Below, piece after piece: positions 1-8,581 of a stretch of 15,167 bases of DNA. Position numbers and translations under genes: made by a program. The DNA comes from Rhodobiaceae bacterium. Lineage in GTDB: Bacteria > Pseudomonadota > Alphaproteobacteria > Parvibaculales > Parvibaculaceae. Under the pieces are notes generated by a model. It searched no databases. It worked only from the letters and a program-made list of their open reading frames with translations, and was not told the origin of the DNA. Positions within the stretch are counted from its first letter, which is position 1; each line of letters opens with the position of its first letter. The stretch spans positions 266,713-281,879 of the forward strand of contig NVWR01000001.1 in the NCBI GenBank assembly GCA_002746275.1. The letters are read 5' to 3'.

Positions 1-648
1 GTTGGGGCGCAGGTGTCGCTCGGAACAGGTCTTGCTTTCTCCAACCATTATCGCGGCAACGACAATGTTTCCTTCATCTATTTTGGAGATGGCGCCGCCA
101 ACCAGGGCCAGGTCTATGAAAGCTTCAACATGGCCGAGTTGTGGAAGCTGCCTGCGATCTATGTGATCGAGAACAATCAATATGCGATGGGGACCGCGAT
201 CAGCCGCGCGTCCGCACAAACCAACCTGTCGAAACGGGGCGTCAGTTTCAATATTCCCGGAGAGCAGGTTGACGGGATGGATGTGCGCGCTGTGTCTGAT
301 GCGGCCAAGCGTGCGGCCGAATGGGGCCGGGCCGGAAATGGTCCTTACATCCTTGAAATGAACACCTATCGATACCGCGGGCACTCCATGTCCGACCCGG
401 CCAAATACCGGGCGCGGGAAGAAGTGAACAAGATGCGCGAAGAACATGACCCCATTGAGCAGGTCAAAGTGCGGCTGCTCGCCTCCAAGGCCATCGAGGA
501 AGCCGGGCTCAAGGAAATGGATGTGGAAATCCGCGCTATGGTGACCGAGGCCGCCAATTTTGGTCAGGAGAGCCCCGAGCCGAACCCGGCAGAATTGTGG
601 ACCGACATCACCGCACCGGTTGAAGCGGACGGGGAGATTCAGTCATGA
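1..648 (+). CDS. pdhA: Pyruvate dehydrogenase E1 component subunit alpha (5' end cut off)
   Basis: E1 alpha works with E1 beta to decarboxylate pyruvate using thiamine diphosphate (TPP) and to pass the acetyl group to lipoyl-lysine. Only the last 215 residues are present; the frame is open from base 1, so the start lies upstream. The TPP motif begins with GDG (bases 85-93) and ends with the Asn pair of VIENN about 30 residues later, the classic GDG-X(~27)-NN pattern. The stretch [15 protein letters not shown] further on is the conserved loop that carries the regulatory serines in mitochondrial E1 alpha. The stop TGA overlaps the pdhB ATG by four bases (ATGA), which suggests translational coupling. 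Family identity is very secure. The PdhA rather than branched-chain assignment rests on the E1 beta, E2 and E3 neighbours and on overall sequence feel. Confidence 0.97.
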   Translation, partial: VGAQVSLGTGLAFSNHYRGNDNVSFIYFGDGAANQGQVYESFNMAELWKLPAIYVIENNQYAMGTAISRASAQTNLSKRGVSFNIPGEQVDGMDVRAVSDAAKRAAEWGRAGNGPYILEMNTYRYRGHSMSDPAKYRAREEVNKMREEHDPIEQVKVRLLASKAIEEAGLKEMDVEIRAMVTEAANFGQESPEPNPAELWTDITAPVEADGEIQS

Positions 649-2015
649 GCATTCAAATTTTGATGCCAGCACTCTCTCCGACAATGGAAGAAGGCACCCT
701 GACTAAATGGCATGTCAAAGAAGGTGACGAGGTGCGCTCCGGCGACATCATTGCTGAGATTGAGACTGACAAGGCCACCATGGAACTGGAAGCCGTGGAA
801 GAAGGGAAGATCGGCAAGCTCATTGTCGCCGAGGGGACAGAGAACGTGCCCGTGAACGACGTGATCGCCGTGTTGTTGGAAGACGGGGAGGACGCCTCCG
901 CTGTTGAGGCCGTGGCAAAAGCCCCTCAAGCGTCGGCTACCGTCTCAGGGAAAAGCGAACCGGCGGCACCAGCGCCTGCAGCCATAAGCACGTCTCAGCC
1001 CCTCATTGATCCTGAAGTTCCCGAAGGCACAACCATGCGGTCAACCACAGTGCGTGAAGCACTGCGTGACGCCATGGCGGAAGAGATGCGCACCGACGAG
1101 CGGGTCTTTGTGATGGGCGAAGAGGTCGGCCAATATCAAGGAGCCTACAAGGTCACCCAGGGTTTGCTCGACGAGTTCGGCCCACGGCGGGTTATCGACA
1201 CCCCGATCACCGAACACGGGTTTGCAGGCCTCGGGGCAGGGGCTGCTTTGAGTGGATTGAAACCCATCATTGAGTTCATGACTTTCAACTTTGCGATGCA
1301 GGCGATTGACCACATCATCAATTCGGCAGCCAAAACCCGCTACATGTCGGGCGGACAGATGTCATGTCCCATCGTGTTCCGGGGCCCGAACGGTCCAGCC
1401 GCCCGCGTGGGCGCGCAGCACAGCCAGGACTATTCAGCTTGGTACGCCGCTATTCCGGGTCTCAAAGTGGTGGCCCCTTATTCGGCGGCAGACGCCAAGG
1501 GCCTGTTGAAAGCAGCTATTCGCGATCCCAACCCGGTTGTATTTCTGGAGAATGAAATTCTCTACGGCAAGTCTTTTGACGTGCCGGAAATAGATGATTG
1601 GGTCGTCCCCATCGGCAAAGCAAAGGTTTTGCGCGAGGGGACAGATGTCACCATCGTTTCTTTCAGTCAGGGACTGACTTATGCGCTGGAGGCCGCCGAT
1701 AGGTTGGCAGAAGAAGGCATCACAGCGGAAGTAATCGACCTGCGCACATTGCGCCCTCTCGACACGGACACGATCATTGCCTCGGTCGAGAAAACCAATC
1801 GCCTAGTGGTGGTGGAAGAGACTTGGCCGATTTGTGGCATCGGCTCCGAGATCGTGGCCCAGGTGCAGGAAAAGGCATTCGATTATCTCGACGCGCCAAT
1901 CATGCGGGTGTCGGGCAAGGATGTGCCCATGCCTTATGCCGCCAATCTTGAAAAACTAGCATTGCCCAACGCGTCGGAAGTTATTGCCGCCGTTCAATCT
2001 GTCACCTATCGCTAA
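645..2015 (+). CDS. pdhB: Pyruvate dehydrogenase E1 component subunit beta with N-terminal lipoyl domain
   Basis: This is the second half of the heterotetrameric E1. Residues 1-80 are a full lipoyl domain with the acceptor lysine in ETDKATME (K43). Residues 90-127 are an Ala/Pro/Ser-rich flexible linker. The E1 beta core starts near residue 131; [12 protein letters not shown] (about 158-169) holds the glutamate that activates TPP, and [11 protein letters not shown] follows. At 456 residues it is longer than a plain E1 beta (about 330), and the lipoyl arm explains the difference. This fusion is known in alphaproteobacteria such as Sinorhizobium and Zymomonas. A GGGGAG ribosome site at 631-636 sits 8 bp before the ATG, which overlaps the pdhA stop. 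The lipoyl domain closely resembles that of pdhC. The extra arm presumably needs LipA, encoded at 7130-8104. Confidence 0.98.
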   Translation: MSIQILMPALSPTMEEGTLTKWHVKEGDEVRSGDIIAEIETDKATMELEAVEEGKIGKLIVAEGTENVPVNDVIAVLLEDGEDASAVEAVAKAPQASATVSGKSEPAAPAPAAISTSQPLIDPEVPEGTTMRSTTVREALRDAMAEEMRTDERVFVMGEEVGQYQGAYKVTQGLLDEFGPRRVIDTPITEHGFAGLGAGAALSGLKPIIEFMTFNFAMQAIDHIINSAAKTRYMSGGQMSCPIVFRGPNGPAARVGAQHSQDYSAWYAAIPGLKVVAPYSAADAKGLLKAAIRDPNPVVFLENEILYGKSFDVPEIDDWVVPIGKAKVLREGTDVTIVSFSQGLTYALEAADRLAEEGITAEVIDLRTLRPLDTDTIIASVEKTNRLVVVEETWPICGIGSEIVAQVQEKAFDYLDAPIMRVSGKDVPMPYAANLEKLALPNASEVIAAVQSVTYR

Positions 2016-2020
2016 GGAGG
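2014..2020 (+). promoter_or_regulatory. Strong ribosome binding site for pdhC
   Basis: AAGGAGG lies 7 bp before the pdhC ATG at 2028 and overlaps the pdhB stop codon (TAA, 2013-2015). It is the best Shine-Dalgarno match in the window and fixes the pdhC start. It may serve to raise E2 output, since E2 forms the core of the complex; that last point is inference. Confidence 0.85.
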
Positions 2021-2027
2021 GGAGACC

Positions 2028-3305
2028 ATGCCGATATCTATTCTCATGCCAGCTCTTTCTCCCACGATGGAAGAGGGAACGCTGGTCAAATGGTTGGTGA
2101 AAGAAGGGGACGAAGTCCGCTCTGGTGATCTGATCGCAGAAATTGAAACCGACAAAGCCACCATGGAAATTGAAGCCGTGGATGAGGGGGTGGTTGCAAA
2201 ACTCCTCGTAGCGGAAGGCACCGAAGCTGTGCCAGTCAACGAGACCATCGCGATTATCTTGCTTGAGGGAGAAGACGCGAGCGCTGTCGATCAGGCAGCA
2301 AGTCCCACTCCTAAAGCACAGGCCTCGTCTTCAAAAGAAACAGCGCCCGAGGTGGTGAAGCCAGAACCAACCGCAGCGCCCACCAAACCGTCGGGTCCTC
2401 CGAAGAAGACCACAGAACGTATTTTCGCGAGCCCTCTCGCAAAACGCATCGCCAAAGACAAAGGCATTGATCTTGGGGCGCTCACAGGAAGCGGCCCTCG
2501 AGGCCGGATCATCAAGGCCGATCTGGAAGGTGTGCCCAAGGCAGGCAAGGCGCGGGGGGCAATAGGCTCTACGCCACCGCTTGGAACCATTGATGCGCGT
2601 GCTTTCTATGAAGAAGGGTCGTACGAGGAAATTCCGCTCAATAAGATGCGCAAGACAATTGCGCGGCGCCTCACTCAGTCAAAGCAGGAAATCCCACATT
2701 ACTATCTCAGCATTGATTGCGTGCTCGACGAACTATTGAAAGTCCGCAAGCACCTGAACGAAGCGGGTGCGGAGCAGGGCGTCAAGCTGTCGGTCAATGA
2801 TTTCATCATACGTGCCTCAGCTCTCGCACTCCAGAAGGTGCCTGATGCCAATGTCAGCTTCGCGGATGATGCGCTGTTGAAGCACCATCACAGCGACGTG
2901 GGCATTGCGGTTGCCATTGAGGGGGGACTTATTACCCCGATCATTCGCCGCGCCGAAGAAAAAGGTCTTGCCGAAATTTCAGCTGAAACAAAAGAATTGG
3001 TCGGTCGTGCCCGCGAGAAAAAATTGTCGCCAAAAGAATATGAAGGCGGGAGTTTCTCCGTCTCTAATCTTGGTATGTTTGGGGTGAAGAACTTCACCGC
3101 CGTTATCAACCCGCCACAGGCCGCCATTATGGCCGTCGGCGCTGGGGAGCCACGCGCCATCATTGTTGACGGTGAGGTGAAAGCAGCAACGGTGATGACC
3201 GTGACCTTGTCATGCGATCACCGCGCAATAGACGGAGCGCTTGGGGCGACTTTGCTGACAGCGTTCAAATCATTCATCGAATACCCACCCGCGATGTTGC
3301 TGTGA
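2028..3305 (+). CDS. pdhC: Dihydrolipoamide acetyltransferase, E2 core of pyruvate dehydrogenase
   Basis: E2 moves the acetyl group from its lipoyl arm to coenzyme A and forms the structural core of the complex. Domains in order: one lipoyl domain (residues 1-80, acceptor K43 in ETDKATME), a Pro/Ala/Lys linker, the peripheral subunit binding domain (about 131-167, from [16 protein letters not shown] to [12 protein letters not shown]), a second linker, then the catalytic domain from about residue 200. The catalytic motif is DHRAIDG, with His398 and Asp402 near the C-terminus. The 425-residue length fits single-lipoyl alphaproteobacterial E2s. A 2-oxoglutarate (SucB) role is less likely because E1 alpha/beta genes precede it rather than sucA. 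It lies 12 bp after pdhB and 10 bp before lpdA. Confidence 0.97.
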   Translation: MPISILMPALSPTMEEGTLVKWLVKEGDEVRSGDLIAEIETDKATMEIEAVDEGVVAKLLVAEGTEAVPVNETIAIILLEGEDASAVDQAASPTPKAQASSSKETAPEVVKPEPTAAPTKPSGPPKKTTERIFASPLAKRIAKDKGIDLGALTGSGPRGRIIKADLEGVPKAGKARGAIGSTPPLGTIDARAFYEEGSYEEIPLNKMRKTIARRLTQSKQEIPHYYLSIDCVLDELLKVRKHLNEAGAEQGVKLSVNDFIIRASALALQKVPDANVSFADDALLKHHHSDVGIAVAIEGGLITPIIRRAEEKGLAEISAETKELVGRAREKKLSPKEYEGGSFSVSNLGMFGVKNFTAVINPPQAAIMAVGAGEPRAIIVDGEVKAATVMTVTLSCDHRAIDGALGATLLTAFKSFIEYPPAMLL

Positions 3306-3315
3306 GGAACGAGAC

Positions 3316-4716
3316 ATGACCGAGAAAACATATGATGTCGTGGTGGTCGGGTCTGGCCCTGGGGGCTACGTTGCCGCCATCCGTGCCGTACAGTTGGGAC
3401 TGAAGGCTGCCATTGTTGAGCGTTCCGAAGTAGGCGGCATCTGCCTTAACTGGGGCTGTATCCCGACCAAGGCACTGCTGCGCTCCGCTGAGATATATCA
3501 CAACATACAACGCGCCGAAGAGTTTGGCCTGAAGGTGGAGAACGTCTCCTACGACGGCGAAAAAATTGTCGCGCGCTCTCGTGCAGTCGCCAAACAATTG
3601 TCCGGCGGCGTGCAGTTCCTTTTGAAGAAAAACAAAATCGATCTGATCACCGGAACCGGCAAGCTTCTGGGCAATGGCAAATTGTCTGTTGAGGCAGATG
3701 GAAAGACGCGTGAGGTCAAGGCGAAGAACATCATTCTGGCAACAGGCGCGCGTGCGCGGGCTCTGCCGGGACTGGAACCAGATGGCAAAACCGTCTGGTC
3801 TTACCGCGAAGCGATGGTGCCAAAAACCATTCCCAAATCACTCCTTGTCATCGGCTCGGGCGCGATTGGAATTGAGTTCGCAAGTTTCTATCGAACCTTC
3901 GGCGCTGAAGTAACCGTTGTCGAAGTGCTCGACCGGGTCTTGCCCGTTGAGGACGAGGAAATTTCAGCTCTCGCTGCCAAAGCATTCAAGAAGCAGGGCA
4001 TGACCCTGTTGACCGGGGCGAAAGTCACCGGCCTTAAGAAAACCAAAATCGGCGCCACCGCCTCGATAGATTTGGGCGGCGGGAAAACCAAAACCGTCAG
4101 CGCCGAGAAAGTCATTTCTGCTGTCGGCATCACCGGCAATATTGAAAACATCGGCCTTGAAACCGTGGGCATCAAAACCGACCGCGGCCATGTCGTCGTG
4201 AACGAATGGTGCGAGACCGGTGTGGAGGGCGTCTGGGCCATCGGCGATTTGGTGGGGCCACCGTGGCTCGCCCACAAGGCCAGTCATGAAGGCGTAATGG
4301 TCGTGGAGCGAATCGCCGGCCTCAAAGATGTTCATGCCATGGACACGAGCAAAATTCCCGGCTGCACATACTGCCATCCACAAGTTGCGAGCGTGGGGAT
4401 CACCGAGGCTAAGGCGAAAGAGCAAGGGTATGATGTAAAAGTGGGGCGCTTTTCCTTCATCGGAAATGGCAAAGCCATTGCTTTGGGCGAGGAAGAAGGG
4501 CTGATAAAAACGGTTTTTGATGCCAAAACGGGCGAGTTGCTGGGCGCACACATGATCGGCGCAGAAGTAACGGAACTGATCCAGGGCTACACGATTGCCC
4601 GCCAACTTGAGGCGACCGAGGCTGATTTAATGGCAACGGTATTCCCTCATCCCACATTGAGTGAAATGATGCATGAATCCGTGCTAGATGCGTTCGGACG
4701 CGCATTGCACAAATAA
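3316..4716 (+). CDS. lpdA: Dihydrolipoyl dehydrogenase (E3)
   Basis: This FAD flavoprotein reoxidises dihydrolipoyl groups with NAD+ and so closes the pyruvate dehydrogenase cycle. Visible motifs: the FAD-binding GSGPGG at residues 12-17; the redox-active disulfide in GGICLNWGCIPTK (Cys43 and Cys48); the NAD-binding GSGAIG at 180-185; the second FAD motif around AIGDLVG (308-314); and the C-terminal active-site HPTLSE (His445, Glu450), which the partner subunit uses. Its 466 residues are normal for the family. There is no N-terminal lipoyl domain, unlike some bacterial E3s. It is the last pdh operon gene, starting 10 bp after pdhC. The enzyme may also serve 2-oxoglutarate dehydrogenase or glycine cleavage, which cannot be judged from this window. 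Confidence 0.97.
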   Translation: MTEKTYDVVVVGSGPGGYVAAIRAVQLGLKAAIVERSEVGGICLNWGCIPTKALLRSAEIYHNIQRAEEFGLKVENVSYDGEKIVARSRAVAKQLSGGVQFLLKKNKIDLITGTGKLLGNGKLSVEADGKTREVKAKNIILATGARARALPGLEPDGKTVWSYREAMVPKTIPKSLLVIGSGAIGIEFASFYRTFGAEVTVVEVLDRVLPVEDEEISALAAKAFKKQGMTLLTGAKVTGLKKTKIGATASIDLGGGKTKTVSAEKVISAVGITGNIENIGLETVGIKTDRGHVVVNEWCETGVEGVWAIGDLVGPPWLAHKASHEGVMVVERIAGLKDVHAMDTSKIPGCTYCHPQVASVGITEAKAKEQGYDVKVGRFSFIGNGKAIALGEEEGLIKTVFDAKTGELLGAHMIGAEVTELIQGYTIARQLEATEADLMATVFPHPTLSEMMHESVLDAFGRALHK

Positions 4717-4731
4717 CCAGTACCGGACTTC

Positions 4732-5469
4732 ATGCTTGACCTTTTGACCGACCCACAGGCGTGGGTAAGCCTTCTGACACTCACCGTTCTCGAAGTCGTT
4801 CTCGGCATCGACAATCTCATTTTTCTGGCAATTCTTGCAGCGCGGGCGCCAGAACATAAGCGTGATGCTGTACGCCGCTGGGGCCTTGGTGGTGCGCTGG
4901 TTACAAGGCTTCTGCTGCTCATGTCGATTGCGTGGATCGCAAGTCTGACAGAGCCGTTTTTCTCCGCTTTCGGTCTGGATATTTCATGGCGTGATTTGGT
5001 GCTGTTCGGTGGTGGGCTGTTTCTGCTGGCCAAAGGGACAACCGAGATACACGCCACTGTCGAAGGCGGTGGGCACGAGGGCAATACACGCTCCATGAGT
5101 TTTGCCATGGCGGTTGCGCAGATCGCGGTCCTCGACATCGTCTTCTCTCTCGACAGCGTGATCACAGCGGTGGGCATCGCCGATCATGTGGAAATTATGG
5201 TGCTGGCGATTGTCATTTCCATGGCTGTCATGTTGTTTGCAGCCCGCCCGGTTGGGGGATTTGTGGAGCGCCATCCGACCATCAAAATGCTGGCGCTGTC
5301 ATTCCTGATTTTGGTTGGGGCCTCACTAGTCGCCGACGGTCTGCATTTTCATATTCCGCGTGGTTACATTTACTTCGCGATTGCCTTCTCAATGTCTGTC
5401 GAGGCTCTCAACCTTTGGGCGGCCAGGCGACGGGCAAACAAAGCAGGGCGAGGCCGTCCGGCTGAGTGA
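4732..5469 (+). CDS. TerC family integral membrane protein
   Basis: The protein has 245 residues and about seven hydrophobic helices (roughly 12-36, 51-72, 88-100, 122-149, 153-171, 184-203, 211-230). Two related helices carry the family signature: LEVVLGIDNLIFLAIL (Asp27, Asn28) and LDIVFSLDSVITAVG (Asp135, Asp141), an internal repeat that probably lines a metal path. Members of this family are linked to manganese export and to metal loading or secretion of membrane proteins, and the original TerC to tellurite resistance. No tellurite cluster is nearby, so the tellurite role is not supported. It lacks the C-terminal CBS/CorC domains of longer YoaE-type homologues. It starts 15 bp after lpdA with no terminator in between, so read-through from the pdh operon is likely. 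The ribosome site is weak (CCGGAC). Confidence 0.93.
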   Translation: MLDLLTDPQAWVSLLTLTVLEVVLGIDNLIFLAILAARAPEHKRDAVRRWGLGGALVTRLLLLMSIAWIASLTEPFFSAFGLDISWRDLVLFGGGLFLLAKGTTEIHATVEGGGHEGNTRSMSFAMAVAQIAVLDIVFSLDSVITAVGIADHVEIMVLAIVISMAVMLFAARPVGGFVERHPTIKMLALSFLILVGASLVADGLHFHIPRGYIYFAIAFSMSVEALNLWAARRRANKAGRGRPAE

Positions 5470-5478
5470 GAGTTTGAT

Positions 5479-5486
5479 AAGAGGAG
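5479..5486 (+). promoter_or_regulatory. Ribosome binding site that supports a GTG start for the sulfatase-like gene
   Basis: AAGAGGAG ends 7 bp before GTG at 5494. There is no in-frame ATG near this position, and the sulfatase fold begins soon after it (VVILLDS at residues 18-24), so GTG is the best start. Confidence 0.75.
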
Positions 5487-5493
5487 TGAGCGC

Positions 5494-7038
5494 GTGACGG
5501 AAAACACCAACGAGAAACCAGCAGGTAAGGGGCCACGCAACGCGGTCGTGATCCTTCTCGACAGTCTGAACCGCCACATGCTGGGGGCCTACGGCGGATC
5601 GGAATTCCAAACGCCAAATCTGGATCGGTTTGCTACGCGCTCTGTTCGCTTCAACAAACACTATGCAGGCGCATTGCCATGCATGCCCGCCCGCCACGAC
5701 ATCCTCTGCGGGGCGTGGGATTTTCTCTGGCGTCCGTGGGGCTCCATTGAGATATGGGAAGATGCCATCACCTACGAGCTTTCCAAGGCTGGGGTGAAGT
5801 CGCAGCTGATTTCAGATCATCCACATTTGTTTGAGACCGGTGGTGAAAACTATCACGTCGATTTTTCCGCCTGGGACTATCAGCGTGGCCATGAGGGCGA
5901 CCTTTGGAAAACCAAGGCGGACCCAAGTTGGGCAGGTGCTCCCAATTTTGGCCGAACTCACATGCCTTATGATGACAGTCGTGGTTACTTCAAAGGCGAA
6001 GAAGACTTTCCAGGCCCGCGCACCATGCAGGCAGCGGCAAACTGGCTGGACGATAATGCCGGCGCTCACGATCGGTTCTTCTTGTTCGTCGATGAGTTCG
6101 ACCCCCACGAGCCGTTCGATACGCCAGAGCATTATGCCTCCATGTACGACCCGGATTGGGAAGGCCCTCACATGATCTGGCCGCCCTATATGAAGGGCGC
6201 GATTGAGAAGGGTGTTCTGACCGAACGACAGGCACAGCAAATTCGTGCCTGCTACGGCGGCAAGCTCACGATGATCGACCACTGGTTCGGAAAAATCCTC
6301 GATGCCATGGATCGTCATAATCTGTGGGATGACACGATGTTTGTCCTGTGTACGGATCATGGTCATTATCTGGGTGAGAAAGATCTTTGGGGCAAACCCG
6401 GTGTGCCGATCTATCAGACACTGGGTCACATTCCCCTGATGATCTCGATGCCGGGCGTGGATCCCGGCACCTGCGACGCGCTCACCACCAGCGTTGATAT
6501 TTTCGCGACCCTGGCAGATCAGTTTGGCATTGAAAAAGGCATCCGCCACCGCACCCACGGAAAGTCGTTATTGCCGCTCTTGTCTGGTGAGAAAACGGAA
6601 GTTCGTGAGTGGCTGCTGTCCGGCGTTTGGGGACGCGAAGTGCACTATATCGACGGCACACACAAATATGTTCGCGGTGCCGGAGGGGCCAATCGACCAA
6701 TCTCCATGTTCTCAAACAGATGGTCGACCATGCCCACCCACTTCCTGAGGCGGGAGGATGAGCTGCCACTGCCAGATAGCCGCGCCATCCTGGACCGGAT
6801 GCCGGGCAGTAAGGTGCCAGTGATCCGCCAGGCATGGGGCGAGGGCGACAGGCTTCCCTACTGGGCACCGCCTGATCTGGGCCCCAACCTGCTCTTTGAT
6901 GTAGAGAATGACCCGACGGAGGAAAACGACCTCTCAGGCTCTGCCCTTGCCGCACAAATGGCCGAAAAGCTTCATAGCGCCATGCGTTCCGTTGAGGCAC
7001 CAGACGACCAGTTTATTCGGCTCGGGTTTGAGAAGTAA
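5494..7038 (+). CDS. Sulfatase-like hydrolase (alkaline phosphatase superfamily, Cys-type)
   Basis: This probably cleaves a sulfate or phosphonate ester; the substrate is unknown. The fold starts at VVILLDSLNRHMLGAYGG (Asp23 as first metal ligand). CMPAR at residues 63-67 fits the C-x-P-x-R motif whose cysteine is oxidised to formylglycine. Later motifs are DPHEPF (203-208), CTDHGHYLGEKDLWGK (286-301, with Asp288 and His289 as likely metal ligands and Lys301), and the C-terminal LFDVENDPTEENDL (468-480). The second N-terminal metal residue, Asp in classical sulfatases and Gln in phosphonate monoester hydrolases, is Ser24 here. The Asp-His pair at 288-289 is also closer to phosphonate monoester hydrolases than to Asp-Asn sulfatases. 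No signal peptide or membrane segment is visible, so it is likely cytoplasmic. No formylglycine-generating enzyme is encoded here. It starts 24 bp after the TerC-family gene. Confidence 0.9.
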   Translation: MTENTNEKPAGKGPRNAVVILLDSLNRHMLGAYGGSEFQTPNLDRFATRSVRFNKHYAGALPCMPARHDILCGAWDFLWRPWGSIEIWEDAITYELSKAGVKSQLISDHPHLFETGGENYHVDFSAWDYQRGHEGDLWKTKADPSWAGAPNFGRTHMPYDDSRGYFKGEEDFPGPRTMQAAANWLDDNAGAHDRFFLFVDEFDPHEPFDTPEHYASMYDPDWEGPHMIWPPYMKGAIEKGVLTERQAQQIRACYGGKLTMIDHWFGKILDAMDRHNLWDDTMFVLCTDHGHYLGEKDLWGKPGVPIYQTLGHIPLMISMPGVDPGTCDALTTSVDIFATLADQFGIEKGIRHRTHGKSLLPLLSGEKTEVREWLLSGVWGREVHYIDGTHKYVRGAGGANRPISMFSNRWSTMPTHFLRREDELPLPDSRAILDRMPGSKVPVIRQAWGEGDRLPYWAPPDLGPNLLFDVENDPTEENDLSGSALAAQMAEKLHSAMRSVEAPDDQFIRLGFEK

Positions 7039-7062
7039 GGCCCCCGATTTCACTGCCTGATC

Positions 7063-7093
7063 TTAACTTTTCCGGGTTATAATCCCATATAAT
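7063..7093 (+). promoter_or_regulatory. Candidate lipA promoter with two TATAAT boxes
   Basis: The 91 bp gap before lipA contains two perfect TATAAT hexamers, at 7078-7083 and 7088-7093, exactly 10 bp apart. A partial -35 match, TTAACT at 7063-7068, precedes the second box with a long 19 bp spacer. Nothing better than a poor -35 precedes the first box. A start site near 7100 would give a leader of about 30 bases. Two exact -10 boxes make a promoter plausible, but the -35 is weak. No terminator with a U-run is seen for the sulfatase-like gene. Confidence 0.5.
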
Positions 7094-7129
7094 AACGACA
7101 CGACTGACAGCGGCGATAGACAGAGTTTC

Positions 7130-8104
7130 ATGGTAACGGTTCTCAACACATTGGGCGAAGGCGAACGTCCCGCACCACGGCCAAGGCACCCGGAAAAGGC
7201 GCATCGGCCCGATACGCCGCTGCTGCGCAAGCCTGCCTGGATTAGGGTGAAGGCGCCAGGTTCCGCAATCTATGCCGAGACCAAAAAGATTGTCCGCGAG
7301 CATGGACTGGTGACTGTCTGTGAAGAAGCCGGTTGTCCCAACATTGGCGAATGCTGGACCGAGAAACACGCGACCATGATGATCATGGGCGACACCTGCA
7401 CACGTGCATGCTCGTTCTGCAATGTGCGGACCGGGCGTCCTGACCCGCTGGACATGAGCGAGCCGGAAAATGTAGCGAGCGCAGTTGAGAAACTAGGCCT
7501 TCGACATGTCGTCATTACCTCAGTGGACCGCGATGATCTGGACGACGGAGGCGCGCTCCACTTTGCCAACGTCATCCGAGCGATACGCGCACGCACACCG
7601 GACACCACAATTGAAATTCTAACGCCAGATTTCCTGCGCAAAGACGGTGCGCTGGAGATTGTCGTTGAGGCTAAACCAGATGTGTTCAATCACAATCTGG
7701 AAACAGTGCCCCGGCTCTATCTCTCCATTCGTCCGGGCGGGCGCTACTTCCACTCCCTTCGCTTGCTCGAGAGAGTGAAGGAGCTGGACCCAACCATTTT
7801 CACCAAGTCGGGTATTATGGTGGGGCTTGGCGAGGTGCGTGACGAAATCATGCAGGTGATGGATGACATGCGAACGGCGAACATTGACTTCCTCACCATC
7901 GGCCAATATTTGCAACCCACACGCAAGCACGCGGCACTTGAACGATATGTAACCCCGGATGAATTCAAAGGCTTCGAAACAACCGCGCGCTCTAAAGGTT
8001 TCTTGATGGTTTCGGCAACGCCTCTCACGCGTTCCTCCTATCACGCGGATGCGGACTTTGCTGCTCTGCGGGCAGCGCGGGAATCCCAGTTGGCGCAGGG
8101 CTAA
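7130..8104 (+). CDS. lipA: Lipoyl synthase
   Basis: This radical SAM enzyme inserts two sulfurs into octanoyl groups already bound to lipoyl domains. Both iron-sulfur sites are intact: the auxiliary cluster motif C-x4-C-x5-C (Cys64, Cys69, Cys75 in [14 protein letters not shown]) and the radical SAM motif C-x3-C-x2-C (Cys90, Cys94, Cys97 in CTRACSFC). The C-terminal RSSY (301-304) supplies the serine that ligates the auxiliary cluster. Its 324 residues match the family. It acts in the cytoplasm, and its nearest likely substrates are the lipoyl domains of PdhB and PdhC encoded upstream. It has its own candidate promoter. The ATG at 7130 gives the usual short basic N-terminal extension before KPAWIRVK. 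Confidence 0.98.
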   Translation: MVTVLNTLGEGERPAPRPRHPEKAHRPDTPLLRKPAWIRVKAPGSAIYAETKKIVREHGLVTVCEEAGCPNIGECWTEKHATMMIMGDTCTRACSFCNVRTGRPDPLDMSEPENVASAVEKLGLRHVVITSVDRDDLDDGGALHFANVIRAIRARTPDTTIEILTPDFLRKDGALEIVVEAKPDVFNHNLETVPRLYLSIRPGGRYFHSLRLLERVKELDPTIFTKSGIMVGLGEVRDEIMQVMDDMRTANIDFLTIGQYLQPTRKHAALERYVTPDEFKGFETTARSKGFLMVSATPLTRSSYHADADFAALRAARESQLAQG

Positions 8105-8110
8105 GGTCAA

Positions 8111-8575
8111 GTGCCAGCCCATAAAGAAATCCGTGAAGTCGGGCATTCGCCACAGCAACTTTTTGATCTTGTATCGGACATCGAAAAATACCCGGAATTT
8201 CTTCCCTGGTGTATCGGTGTGCGCGTCCGGGAGCGGGGCATAGCGGGAGAAAACAAGATCATCGTCGCGGATGTTCTGATCTCCTACAAAATGTTCCGTG
8301 AAAAATTCCGCAGCCGTGTAGAGGTTAATCCCAAAACTCTTTCCATTGATGTTGAATACCTGAGTGGACCCTTCAAGCACCTGGACAACCACTGGAAATT
8401 TGAACCGCATGACGGCGGGACGAGAGTTGATTTCGCGGTCGATTTTGAGTTCAAAAGCCGCATATTAGAGCGCATGGTCAGCGGCCTGTTTGACCGTGCC
8501 GTCCACAAAGTCGTCACAGCTTTTTTTGACCGGGCGGACGAATTGTACGGCGTGCCAGTAGAACGTAACGAGTAG
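8111..8575 (+). CDS. Coq10/RatA family START-domain protein
   Basis: This 154-residue protein has the Coq10/polyketide-cyclase-like START fold. Typical motifs are LVSDIEKYPEFLPWC (20-34), GPFKHLDNHWKF (86-97) and the C-terminal helix start FEFKSRILERMV (112-123). Eukaryotic Coq10 binds ubiquinone and helps respiration. The E. coli homologue was named RatA after reported binding to the 50S ribosomal subunit. In an alphaproteobacterium next to lipA, a Coq10-like quinone-related role seems more likely to me than a toxin, but this is inference. No antitoxin gene is adjacent. The start is GTG, 6 bp after the lipA stop, with a weak AAGG just upstream; no ATG gives the full domain. It is probably co-transcribed with lipA. 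Confidence 0.9.
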   Translation: MPAHKEIREVGHSPQQLFDLVSDIEKYPEFLPWCIGVRVRERGIAGENKIIVADVLISYKMFREKFRSRVEVNPKTLSIDVEYLSGPFKHLDNHWKFEPHDGGTRVDFAVDFEFKSRILERMVSGLFDRAVHKVVTAFFDRADELYGVPVERNE

Positions 8576-8581
8576 GCGAGA

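Noticed and set aside
3964..4605. A 213-codon open frame on the minus strand inside lpdA
   Set aside because: It is antisense to well-conserved E3 sequence (NAD and interface domains). The product shows no recognisable motif.
4732..5469. Tellurite resistance locus
   Set aside because: Only a lone TerC-family membrane protein is present; no terZABDE-type genes surround it.
5812..6558. A 248-codon open frame on the minus strand inside the sulfatase-like gene
   Set aside because: It lies wholly antisense to a gene with clear family motifs and its product matches no family I recognise. It is best explained by the codon bias of the real gene.
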